A DNA stretch of 64,000 nucleotides, from contig NZ_NIWD01000008.1 in NCBI RefSeq assembly GCF_002277025.1, forward strand, positions 594,331 to 658,330. Direction: 5' to 3'. Made by a program: the position numbers and the translations under genes. Positions 9,801 to 18,700 of the stretch are shown piece by piece (the first letter of the stretch is position 1; every line of letters starts with the position of its first letter). The notes beneath the pieces were generated by a model. It did no database searches, was not told the origin of the DNA, and saw only the letters and a list, made by a program, of their open reading frames with translations. This stretch comes from Sphingopyxis sp. GW247-27LB (GTDB lineage: Bacteria > Pseudomonadota > Alphaproteobacteria > Sphingomonadales > Sphingomonadaceae).

Positions 9801-10139
9801 ATGGCCTATCAGCTCTCCACTTTCCGACGCTTCCCCTCTGCCTTCGCGATCGTCGCGGCTTCGGCGCTCGCTTTCACCGGCCTGATCGCCTCGACCTCGC
9901 CGGCCTATGCCCAGGCGAAGGGCAGCGACTATCGCTGCACCGGCCTCGCCGACCAGGCGCGCACCGCCGCCGACGACATGCAGGGCAGCAAGCAGTCGAG
10001 CGCCAAGCGCTTCGTGTCGACCGGCAACAAGCTGTGCGAAGCGGGCAACGAACGCGCCGCTGCCAAGCAGTATCGCGCCGCGCTGAAGATCGCCGGCATC
10101 GCCGAAACCGAATCCGACAGCCAGATGGCCGCTCGCTGA
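9801..10139 (+). CDS. Small secreted protein with two cysteines
   Basis: A 112-residue protein with a clear Sec signal: basic start (TFRRF), hydrophobic stretch, and an AYA-QA cleavage site near residue 38. The mature part is about 74 residues, helical, with Cys in YRCTGLADQ and KLCEAGNE about 36 residues apart, which could form a disulfide in the periplasm. AAAGGAAC stands upstream of the ATG. No family recognised. A rho-independent terminator follows at 10200-10234, so it is a single-gene transcript, divergent from the LysR gene. Confidence 0.75.
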   Translation: MAYQLSTFRRFPSAFAIVAASALAFTGLIASTSPAYAQAKGSDYRCTGLADQARTAADDMQGSKQSSAKRFVSTGNKLCEAGNERAAAKQYRAALKIAGIAETESDSQMAAR

Positions 10140-10199
10140 GCCATCGGCACCAATCTCCGGCCTGCCACTATCTCCCTCTCCCCGGCAGGCTCCACAACT

Positions 10200-10234
10200 G
10201 GGGCGGCTCCTAACCGGGCCGCCCCATTTGTTTT
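10200..10234 (+). terminator. Terminator after the small secreted protein gene
   Basis: Stem GGGGCGGC (10200-10207) and GCCGCCCC (10218-10225) with a 10-base loop, then ATTTGTTTT. The stop codon of the convergent gene (10210-10212) lies in the loop, so the structure overlaps that gene's end and could serve both strands. Confidence 0.8.
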
Positions 10235-11085
10235 GCGCGGTCGCGCAGACCCAGCGCGTCGCGCAGCATCCACAGCGGCAGATGCGGGCGCGCGAGCGCC
10301 TTGTCGATCGCATAGGGCCACCAATCGGGGCCGAAGGGAATATAGACGCGCACCGGCACCCCGCGTTGCCGCGCCGCCGTCATGGTCCGCCGGCGCGGCA
10401 GCCCGCGCAGCTGCTCGAGCTCGCACGGCGTCCCCGCCGCAATCAATATGTCGAGCGCACGCTCGGCGAGCGCCGGCTTGTGCGTCGCGACGGCGACCGG
10501 CGCCGCGCGGCCGGCAAGCCGCGACACTAGCGCCAGAAAGGCCGCGTCGATATCCTCGGGGTCGGCGTCGAGGTCGCGCCACTCGCCCTTCACCACGCGG
10601 ATCGGGGCGGACGTGTCGCGCCATTGATCGGCATCCGAAAGGCTGCGCCGCCAGCGTGCCGGCAGGACGCAGCCGGTGCCGGAAAAGTCGGGAAGCAGCG
10701 CCTCGACGGCGGCGAGCGTCGCATCGGCGTCGGCGGGTGCGTGGGCATCGAACATCAGCCGCATGTCCGCCGCGGCGGCGGTTTCGGCGAGGGTGCGGAG
10801 GCGCGCGGCGCAAAAGCCGAGCGGCGGCGCCTTGACCGACAGGCGCGCGGGGGCGGCGCCTGGTCCCATCCGCTGCATCACCGCGCGGCACGCCGCGACG
10901 ATCGCGTCGGGGCTATCGCTTTCGGCCTGAAAATAGCTGACTGTCGCCGCGAGCCCGCGGCGGTCGAGGTGCGTGCGCAGCGCGGCGGCGTCGCCGGGTC
11001 CGGGCGCGGGCAGCCACGCCCCCGCGCGGCGCGGCAGCGCATAGCGCTGGTCGCGCAGCCAGCGCCAGGCCGCCGAACCGCTCAC
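10210..11085 (-). CDS. Proline-dehydrogenase-like flavoprotein with altered active site
   Basis: A 291-residue barrel of the proline dehydrogenase (ProDH) family, FAD-dependent in known members. Core motifs are recognisable: RLSVKAPPLG, APIRVVKGEW, VAVATHKP, CELEQLRGLP and VRVYIPFGPDWWPY. The C-terminal pair of arginines that grips the proline carboxylate in PutA (PY-xx-RR) is replaced by PYAIDKAL, so the substrate may not be proline. The start is GTG at 11085, overlapping the stop of the acyltransferase gene (GTGA), since a longer frame would run antisense-like through that gene. No P5C dehydrogenase gene is near. The exact reaction is unknown. Confidence 0.7.
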   Translation of the reverse strand: MSGSAAWRWLRDQRYALPRRAGAWLPAPGPGDAAALRTHLDRRGLAATVSYFQAESDSPDAIVAACRAVMQRMGPGAAPARLSVKAPPLGFCAARLRTLAETAAAADMRLMFDAHAPADADATLAAVEALLPDFSGTGCVLPARWRRSLSDADQWRDTSAPIRVVKGEWRDLDADPEDIDAAFLALVSRLAGRAAPVAVATHKPALAERALDILIAAGTPCELEQLRGLPRRRTMTAARQRGVPVRVYIPFGPDWWPYAIDKALARPHLPLWMLRDALGLRDRAKQMGRPG

Positions 11086-12206
11086 CGGCGCGGCGCGGGC
11101 AGGCGCCGGCGCAGCCAGACGAGCGCGTCGGCGGCGAGCGCGATCAGCCCGGGCAGGGTGTAGGGATAGGTGCGCAGATGGACACAGCCGCGCTGCTCCT
11201 CGGTCCAGAAGCGCGTGATCCACGGCTCGGCCTCGCCGAGCAGTTCGAAGCTCTCGAGACCCTGTTCGGCCGCCCAGCCGAGCATATGGAGCATCAGAAG
11301 GGTTCCCGGCGAGCATTTGCCGAAACGCTCGTCATGGCCGATCTTGAACAGCCAATAGCGGCCCGACCACAGCAGCGCCATTTGCATCGCCACCGCCTCG
11401 CCGTCGATGCGCAGGAACGACAGGCGGAAATTGCCGTCGGTTGCGGCCGAGCGAAAGAAGCGGCGGAAAAATGTCTCGCGCCGGGCATCGACGGCGATTG
11501 CGCTGCCCGCGTCGCGTTTCCAGCTGTTGAGTTCGACCGCGATCGCCTCGTCGAACAGCGCATCGAACGCGTGCGCGGCCGGCGCCAGCGTCTCATAGGT
11601 CACCCGCCCCATCGCCTCCGCGCGCCGCGCGGCGCGGCGAAAATCGGAGCGGCGGCGCGCGCTGAACCGGCTTTCGGGGTCGCGCCAGCCGCTGTCGAGC
11701 GCAATCATGGGACAGGGCATCGCCGGACGGACCGACAGCCAACCGCGCTGCCCGATCGCCCGGCGGAGCGCGGGAACGAGCGGGGAGTCGGCCGAAATCC
11801 GGTCGAGCGACACCGGGTGGCGCAGCGCCGCGATCGCAGCGGCGACGGGGCCGGCGTCATCGGCTCGCGCGCACAGCAGGTCGCTCGGTTCGAACAATTC
11901 GCTCGATCCGGCGAGCCGCCAGCGCGCGAGAAACCGGTCTTCGCGGCACAGCGGCAGGATCGCCGTGACCGCCCGGTTCCGGCGCACGCCCAGCACGTGC
12001 CGATGCGCGCCCGCCAACAGCGGTTCGAGCGCCGCGGCAAAGGCATGGCTCTGCGTCGGCCACGCGCCGTGCACTTCGAGCCGTCGCCATTCGGCGGCCA
12101 GCCGCTCCGGCGTTTCCGACGCGGCAAGATCGACGGCGCGCGCGGGCGCGGCCGGCGCCGATGGCGCGTCAGCGTCTGCGTCGATGTCGAACCGCGCGTG
12201 ATACAA
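11082..12206 (-). CDS. FemAB/BioF2-like GNAT acyltransferase
   Basis: A 374-residue protein with the GNAT fold of the Acetyltransf_6 (BioF2-like/CelD-like) family, often linked to envelope or polysaccharide modification. Visible are the central FRRAARRAEAMG, a VELNSWKRD strand-helix, RIDGEAVAMQMALLWSGRYW, and the acyl-donor segment DERFGKCSPGTLLMLHML. A Pro/Ala-rich N-terminus (residues 12-26) precedes the domain, and the end is hydrophobic and basic (residues 352-374). It overlaps the ProDH-like gene by four bases and is surely co-expressed with it. Substrate unknown. It starts divergently from the response regulator gene. Confidence 0.75.
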   Translation of the reverse strand: MYHARFDIDADADAPSAPAAPARAVDLAASETPERLAAEWRRLEVHGAWPTQSHAFAAALEPLLAGAHRHVLGVRRNRAVTAILPLCREDRFLARWRLAGSSELFEPSDLLCARADDAGPVAAAIAALRHPVSLDRISADSPLVPALRRAIGQRGWLSVRPAMPCPMIALDSGWRDPESRFSARRRSDFRRAARRAEAMGRVTYETLAPAAHAFDALFDEAIAVELNSWKRDAGSAIAVDARRETFFRRFFRSAATDGNFRLSFLRIDGEAVAMQMALLWSGRYWLFKIGHDERFGKCSPGTLLMLHMLGWAAEQGLESFELLGEAEPWITRFWTEEQRGCVHLRTYPYTLPGLIALAADALVWLRRRLPAPRR

Positions 12207-12350
12207 GCGAATACCCCCTTATCCTGCGCGAATAGCCCCGAAATGCTAATAAATGTCTGCGGGCACGTGCCGGCCCCCCAAGTTTATTCGGGTTGCGAGG
12301 CCTCCCTCGGTTGAGGCATGGCAGGGGTTTGCGGGGTGGGGAACGCTGCG

Positions 12351-12968
12351 ATGAGTGCGCATCACAATATCCTGATCGTCGACGATCACCCGATCACGCA
12401 GAGCGGGTTGCGGCTGCTGTTCGCGGGGCACGAGCGTTTCACCGTCGTCGGCGCGCTCGATCGCGGCGCGACGGTCGGCGCCTTCGTCCAGTCGCAGCCG
12501 GTCGATCTGGTGATCCTCGACCTCAACATGCCCGACGTGCGCGGCATCAACATCCTCGCCGAGATCGTCGGCTCGCGCGACATGACGGTGATCATCCTGA
12601 CCGGCGAAAGCCAGTATGGCGAGGTCGATTATGCGCTGAAGCTCGGCGCGCGGGCGGTGGTGAGCAAGGCCGACCCGCCCGAAGAGGTCATCGCGGCGTG
12701 CGAGGCGGCGCTCGCCGGCGACATCTATATCTCGCCGCACATGCGCGATGCGCTCGGCAAACATCGTCAGCCGCCGGTCACCCTGTCGTCGCGGCAGATG
12801 GCGATCCTCCACTATCTGGCGCAGGGTGAGAGCAACAAGGAAATCGCCTACCGGCTGTCGATCGCGCAACCGACGGTGTCGTTCCATATCGCCGAACTGA
12901 GGCGCAAGCTCGACGTCTCGCATAACCGCAAGATCGTCGAGCGCGCGCACGAGCTAAACCTCCTCTGA
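12351..12968 (+). CDS. NarL/LuxR-type response regulator
   Basis: Two-component response regulator, 205 residues. The receiver domain (about 1-120) has the acidic pair in IVDDHP, the phospho-acceptor Asp in VILDLNMPD, the Thr in IILTGES and the conserved Lys in VVSKADPP. The LuxR-type helix-turn-helix (about 138-200) reads LSSRQMAILHYLAQGESNKEIA and QPTVSFHIAELRRKL. The ATG at 12351 is preferred because the receiver begins directly after it and GGGG precedes it. The 3' end overlaps the convergent sensor kinase gene by 15 bases, which makes that kinase the likely partner. Confidence 0.92.
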   Translation: MSAHHNILIVDDHPITQSGLRLLFAGHERFTVVGALDRGATVGAFVQSQPVDLVILDLNMPDVRGINILAEIVGSRDMTVIILTGESQYGEVDYALKLGARAVVSKADPPEEVIAACEAALAGDIYISPHMRDALGKHRQPPVTLSSRQMAILHYLAQGESNKEIAYRLSIAQPTVSFHIAELRRKLDVSHNRKIVERAHELNLL

Positions 12969-15377
12969 TCGTCCTTCCAGCCGCGGGTGCTCCGTCATTT
13001 CGCGGCACAGCGGCTTGATCAGCGCCATCCCCGCCAAGTCGGCAAGGCGGCCGCGCGTGACGCTCGTGTCGTCATAGGTGAGCGCGACGATCCGGTCTTT
13101 CGGGACCGGGGACGAGGCAAGCGCCGCCTCGAACGCCGCACGCTGATCGAAGTCGAGAATGCGGAAATCCGGGAGTGCGTCGGCGATCTCCGCGCCCAGG
13201 CAGGGCGTTGTGGCCCGAAAGGCGCAGGGCAGGACGATGCGGATCTCGGTTCCCGCGGGGCTCGACGCGGTGATGCGCAGCGATCCCGACAGCGCCTGGA
13301 TCAGCCGCTTTGCCGACTGGAAACCCGATCCACTGCCTTGGGCGCTCTCGTCGGCGCGCAACCGGGTGACGGCATCGTCGTTGAGGCGCGCCATGACCTC
13401 GGCGGGCATGCCCTTGCCGCTGTCGGTGATGGTGAGGACTGCCCGGCCATCCGCCATCGCGACGCGAATTTGCGCGCCGCCGGCCTCGGTGTAGTGATAG
13501 CTGTTGCTGAGCAGGTTCGCGAGCGCGCGCATCAGCAATGGTTTGTCCGAGACGATCATGATCTCGCCCTCGACCTCGGCGTCGAGCGTCAGCCGTTTCT
13601 CCGCGAAGCTGGTCTTGAACATCATCAGCAGCGGCTCGGTGAGGGCCTGCGCGCGAAAGCTGCCGAGCGCGAGAAAGTCCGCGTCGCTGCCGGCGATGTT
13701 GGCGCCCGAGATGGTGGTCGAGACGATCTCGCTGAGATAGGCCGCCGAACTTTGCAACATCTCCGTGAGCTCACGGTGCGTGCCCGCGGCATCGCCGCGC
13801 TTCAACACGTCGACCGCGCTGTTGAGCGCGAGGATCACCTGCTTGCTGTCGTGGCCCGAGGCGTGGAGCAGCGCGTTCTGGCTGTTGACCGTCGCGAGCG
13901 CGAAGGCCTTTTCCTCGGCGAGCCGCGCGGCGCGTTCGCTGATCCGCACCCGTTCGGCGAGCGAGCGGGCGTAGTTGGTGTCGGCGGTGAGCTTGTCGGC
14001 CTGGATCTTCTTGAGGTTGAGGCCGAGCGCGAGCGTCACCATGATCGATTCGAACAGCCCGACGGGCCCCGCGAGGTGCCAGTTGATCGGTAGCCAGGCG
14101 AAAAATCCCATCGAGGCGATCGCGGCATAGACGATGAACAGCGCGAGGCTGGCCCAGCCGACGAACAGCGGCCAGAGCTGGCGTCCGAGCTGCCGCATCG
14201 CGGCGAAGCCGACAAAGGGCAGGAACAGGGCGACCGCCACCGCGACCAGCCAGGTGGCGCCGTGCAGCGCGCCGCGCAGGCCTTGCGGATAGAGCGAGAG
14301 TCCAGGTTGCAGCAGCATGATCGCCAGCGCCGCGAAGATCAGGCCCTTGAGCACGAGGTCGCGTTTCGGGAAATGCGTGGCGGTGCCCACGAAGCTGCGG
14401 CAGAACTGCGTCATCGCGGCGGCGAATCCGCATTTGATCGCATCCTCGACCGCGACGCCGGTCAGCGGCTTGTCGGCGAGAAAGAAGATCGTGAAATAGC
14501 CCTCCGAATGGATGGTGTTGAGCGCGAAGAAGGCCTCGGCGATCGCCAGCCAGATGAATTCGCGATGTCCGGTGATCGAGAAGAAGAGGAAATTCAGGAG
14601 GAAGAGCACCCCCGCGCCGAGCACGACCCCCGCCACCATCGCGATGTTCGCGCGCCGTTCCTTGAAAAAGGTCCCGTAGGTCGCGATCTTGAGCGGCAGA
14701 TAGGTCGAGTTTTCGGACAGGAAATCGATCAGGATCAGCTTTTCCTGCCCGGTGTCGAGCACGATTTCGGTGCTGAACGCCTGATAGGTGCCCAGATTGT
14801 CGCTCGCGGCGCGGGCGTCGGTGCCGTCGACGAGCAGGTCCAGCCCATCCCCCGACACATCGTAGAGACGGAAATATTTGAGCGAACCGCGCCCCGTGGT
14901 GAGAATCCAGCTCCCCTGGCTGCCGCTCGCATTGCGGAGTTTCAGCAGGACCGCGGTGCGGTGGCCGGGCGGCCCGAAATGGATCGTCGGCCCGGTGACC
15001 CGCGCGAGCGGAGCGGTGAGCAGGGCGTCCACCGTCGCGCGGTCGATCGTTCCGGCGTCCTTCGCATAGCGAACGAAGGGGGCGAGCGGCGGCGCGTCGC
15101 TGCCGGGTCGCAGATCGAGCACCGGAAGCGGCACCCCCCCTCCGCGTTGATGCGCGGCGCAGTCGCGCGGATCATTGCAGGATTTTTCACGCAATCCGGA
15201 CGCTTGGTTCACGCTCGCCCGATGGTCCGGCCCTAGCGCGGGGGGCAACGACCGGAGGGAAGGCGATGAATTGTCGGAGGAAGTTGGGCGATCGGCGAGG
15301 GCCGGCGCGGCGCGCGCGAAAGGCAGCATCGCCAGCATCGCGAGCGCGAACAGCAGAATCCGGCATTTTCCCCCCAT
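12954..15377 (-). CDS. 7TMR-DISM sensor histidine kinase with receiver-like tail
   Basis: An 807-residue membrane sensor. The order is: signal peptide (1-24), a periplasmic DISM sensory domain (about 90-230), seven helices (about 240-460), a helical dimerisation region with the H-box variant ASGHDSKQ (His509), then a HATPase domain with N-box LANLLSNSYHY and DSGKGMPAEV. A C-terminal stretch of about 90 residues follows, ending VALTYDDTS and ALIKPLCREM, which reads like the last half of a receiver. The start at 15377 places the signal peptide correctly. The gene converges with and overlaps the LuxR-type regulator, its likely target, and is divergent from the autotransporter. Sensed ligand unknown. 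Confidence 0.85.
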   Translation of the reverse strand: MGGKCRILLFALAMLAMLPFARAAPALADRPTSSDNSSPSLRSLPPALGPDHRASVNQASGLREKSCNDPRDCAAHQRGGGVPLPVLDLRPGSDAPPLAPFVRYAKDAGTIDRATVDALLTAPLARVTGPTIHFGPPGHRTAVLLKLRNASGSQGSWILTTGRGSLKYFRLYDVSGDGLDLLVDGTDARAASDNLGTYQAFSTEIVLDTGQEKLILIDFLSENSTYLPLKIATYGTFFKERRANIAMVAGVVLGAGVLFLLNFLFFSITGHREFIWLAIAEAFFALNTIHSEGYFTIFFLADKPLTGVAVEDAIKCGFAAAMTQFCRSFVGTATHFPKRDLVLKGLIFAALAIMLLQPGLSLYPQGLRGALHGATWLVAVAVALFLPFVGFAAMRQLGRQLWPLFVGWASLALFIVYAAIASMGFFAWLPINWHLAGPVGLFESIMVTLALGLNLKKIQADKLTADTNYARSLAERVRISERAARLAEEKAFALATVNSQNALLHASGHDSKQVILALNSAVDVLKRGDAAGTHRELTEMLQSSAAYLSEIVSTTISGANIAGSDADFLALGSFRAQALTEPLLMMFKTSFAEKRLTLDAEVEGEIMIVSDKPLLMRALANLLSNSYHYTEAGGAQIRVAMADGRAVLTITDSGKGMPAEVMARLNDDAVTRLRADESAQGSGSGFQSAKRLIQALSGSLRITASSPAGTEIRIVLPCAFRATTPCLGAEIADALPDFRILDFDQRAAFEAALASSPVPKDRIVALTYDDTSVTRGRLADLAGMALIKPLCREMTEHPRLEGRSEEV

Positions 15378-15707
15378 GGCCGGCGATGTTGCTGCGCGCC
15401 GGGCCGAAGTCAATTTTCTTTTGGGTTGAGGCGTTTGGCGCTCCCGGCGGCAAGCAGAACCGCGGAATGGCGCGCAAAGCCGCCGTTCGCCCGTCCACAG
15501 CGACGAAGGGGCGGGAACGACCCCAAAAAACATTGGGTAGACGCCGGCCGCATCCGACACTTAGTCCACCCGCAGAACGTCGAAGGTCAGGCACCGACCT
15601 GATCGGCGCGGGGGCGCAACAGACAGGTCGAACGGATGGGCGAGGCGCATCGGCGCCGCGCCAATCCTTTCGCCTACCCGTTTTTCACCGAGGGGAGTGA
15701 TTGCTCG
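15378..15707. other. Divergent intergenic region, kinase/autotransporter
   Basis: 330 bases without a convincing gene. They must hold the promoters of the sensor kinase (minus) and of the autotransporter (plus). I see an imperfect dyad ACCCCAA/TTGGGT near 15518-15538 and a Shine-Dalgarno GAGGGGAG at 15690-15697 for the autotransporter. Open frames crossing the region have no protein-like character. Confidence 0.6.
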
Positions 15708-18700
15708 ATGTCCGCCATTTCCAAGTCCCGCCTGCTCGCCACCAGCGCCATCGCCGGCCTGTCGGCTCTTTATCTCGCCGCGCCGGCGCAGGCGCAGGAC
15801 AGCTTCGGCATTCACAACGACCAGCCCGAGACGCTGGAAGTCACGATAGCGGAGACCGACGAAGACGTCGTCGGCAGCGATATCGGCATCTATGCCGACA
15901 ATGGCGCGGTGGTCCTCACCAACGATGGCGAAATCCGGGGCAACGGCAACAACGTCGGCACCCCCCAGAGCCGGCCGAGCGGCGGCGTGGTGATCGCGCA
16001 GCCCAATTCGATCATCGTCAACAGCGGCGAGATCAGCGGCGCCGCCAACGGCGTCGTGACCTCCTATTTCTTCAGCGAAGACGCGAATGACGACGAACTG
16101 CCCCCCGAGGCGCGGGCCGCGAACACCAGCGTCACCAACACCGGCTCCATCCAGGCCGAATCGGGCACCGGCGTCGGGCTGACCGGCGGCGGCAGCGTCG
16201 TCAACGGCGGTTTCATCCAGGGTTTGACCGGCAGCAACGGCGCGCTGGGGGTGGGCGTCGCAATTTCCGAATTCCCCGACGCGATCGACCCCGACGCGAC
16301 CGGCGTCGGCTCGATCACCAACAGCGAAACCGGCCTGATCGAAGGGCAGACGTTCGGCGCGGTGCTGGCGGGCGGCGGCACGATCGACAATGCGGGGACC
16401 ATCCGCAGCACCGGCCAATTCAACCCGGCGACCCCGGGCGTCACGCCGTTCGGCGTCATCCTGACCGCGACCCCCGAGCAGGAAGGGCGCAGCGCGACGG
16501 TCAACAACGAAGGGACGATCTCGGGCTTCCTCGGCCTCCTCGCCGGCGGATCGCTCGACGCCGCGACGATCGACAACGACGGCACGATCAGCGGCCTCGG
16601 CCTCGGCATCGTCGGCCAGTCGACCGGCACGCTGACCATCCACAATGGCGAGGACGGGTTGATCCTCGCGAGCGGCCACGCGATCACCTCGAACGCGGGG
16701 GCGCTCGCGGTCGATAACGCCGGGCTGATCAACAGCGGCGCCAACGCCGGCGTCAACATCACCACCGCCGACGCGGTGATCGGCAACAGCGGGACGATCC
16801 AGGGTGCGACCTTCGGCATCACCACCAACGCGTTCCAGCCGACCCCGCAGACCGCCGAGCATCGTGCCACCAATGTCGCGCTGACCAACAGCGGCCTGAT
16901 TTCGGGCGCCAATGCCGACGGCGTGCGCCTGCAGAACGGCGGCAGCGTCGACAACAGCGGCGAGATCGCGGGCAATGCGCGCGGCGTCGCGATCCTGAAC
17001 GAGATCGGCGCCGAGGGCGTCACGGGAACCGTCACCAACAGCGGCTCGATCAGCGGGCTGACCGGCGACGGCATCTATACCAATCTTGGTGCCGACGGCA
17101 CGGCGACGATCGTCAATGCCGAGGGCGGCATCATTGGTGGGGGGGAGTCGGGCGTCCACGCTGACCACGGGGCGCTCGACCTCACCAACGCCGGCACGAT
17201 CCGCGGCGACGGCGCCAATCCCGGCTTCGACGCCCCGCCGGACGCGGGCGTCACCATTTCGGGCGGCGTCAGCAGCGTGACCAACAGCGGCACGATCTCG
17301 GGCACGCGCTTCGGGATCACCACCGCCAATCACTTCAATCCCGCAACCGGCCAGCTCGAGGGGCTCGCCACCGGCACCACGGTCGTCAACAGCGGCACGA
17401 TCATCGGCGAAGGCGACGACGGCGTCCGCCTGATCGGCGGCGGCAGCGTGACCAACAGCGGCACGATCTACGGCCAGATCGACGCCGGCGCCGACGGCAT
17501 CTCGATGTTCGCCTACACCGACCAGGCGAACGCGGACTATGGCGCGCTCGTCACCAACGAGGAAAGCGGCGAGATCGCGGCGCAGCGCTTCGGCGTCATC
17601 CTGTCGGGCGGCGGCGACGTTGCCAACGCGGGCTCGATCATCGGCGGGAACGGCGGCGTCTATGTCCAGGGCACCGCGCTCAACAGCGACCCGGACGAGG
17701 ACCGCAGCGGCCTGACCGCGAGCGTCGTCAACAGCGGCAGCATTCGCGGCGTCGGCGATTTCGGCGGCAGCAACGGCGACGGCTATGGCGTCGGCTTCGG
17801 CAGCGACATGTCGACCGCGACCCTCGACAACAGCGGGTCGATCACCAGCGGCTTCGGCGTCGGCGTCCTCCACGGCTCGCTCGCCGACGTGACGGTGACC
17901 AATGCCGAAGGCGGCACGATCACCGGCGCGACGTCGGGCATCTATTCGAACGCGAACGGGACGCTCGCCGTCGTCAACGCGGGTACGATCCGCGGCGAGG
18001 GCGCTTACGATGGCTTCGATGCGCCGCCCGACGCGGGCATCACCATCGGCACCGCATCGTCGAGCGTGACCAACAGCGGCACCATCTCGGGCGCCGGCGC
18101 GGGGATCACGACGGCGTATCTTTTCGACGAGGAGATCGGCGAACTGGTCGGCCTGGCGGTCGGCACCACGGTGACCAACAGCGGCACGATCAGCGGCGAA
18201 AGCAACGACGGCGTTCGCCTAATCGGCGGCGGCAGCGTCACCAACAGCGGCACGATCGCCGGCACCGGCGCGGCGGGCGCGGACGGGGTCTCGATGTTCG
18301 CCTATGAGGGGCAGGATATCTCGGACGTGTCGGCGCTCGGTACCCTCACCAACAGCGCGGACGGCACGATCAGCGGCGATCGCTATGGCGCGATCCTCTC
18401 GGGCGGGGCGGTGGTCGAAAATGCCGGCCTGATGACCGGCGGCGCGGGCGGTCTCTATGTCCAGACCAACACCACCGAGGAAACCGGCAAAACCGCGTCG
18501 GTGACGAACAGCGGGACGATCGCGGGCGGCACCGGCATCATCTTCGGCAGCAATCTCGAATCATCGACGCTCGTCAACAGCGGCATGATCGAGGGCAGCA
18601 CCGGCTTCGGGGTCGCCAACGGGTCCTATGGCCGTCTCGCGATCACCAATGCCGAGGGCGGCACGATTACCGGCGCGACGATGGGCGTCTATGACGACGA

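Noticed and set aside
15561..17873. Long minus-strand open frame opposite the autotransporter (another at 18561-20627)
   Set aside because: High G+C and a repetitive opposite strand produce stop-free antisense frames. Their translations are Asp/Arg/Ala-rich with periodic repeats mirroring the autotransporter, with no domain and no ribosome site.
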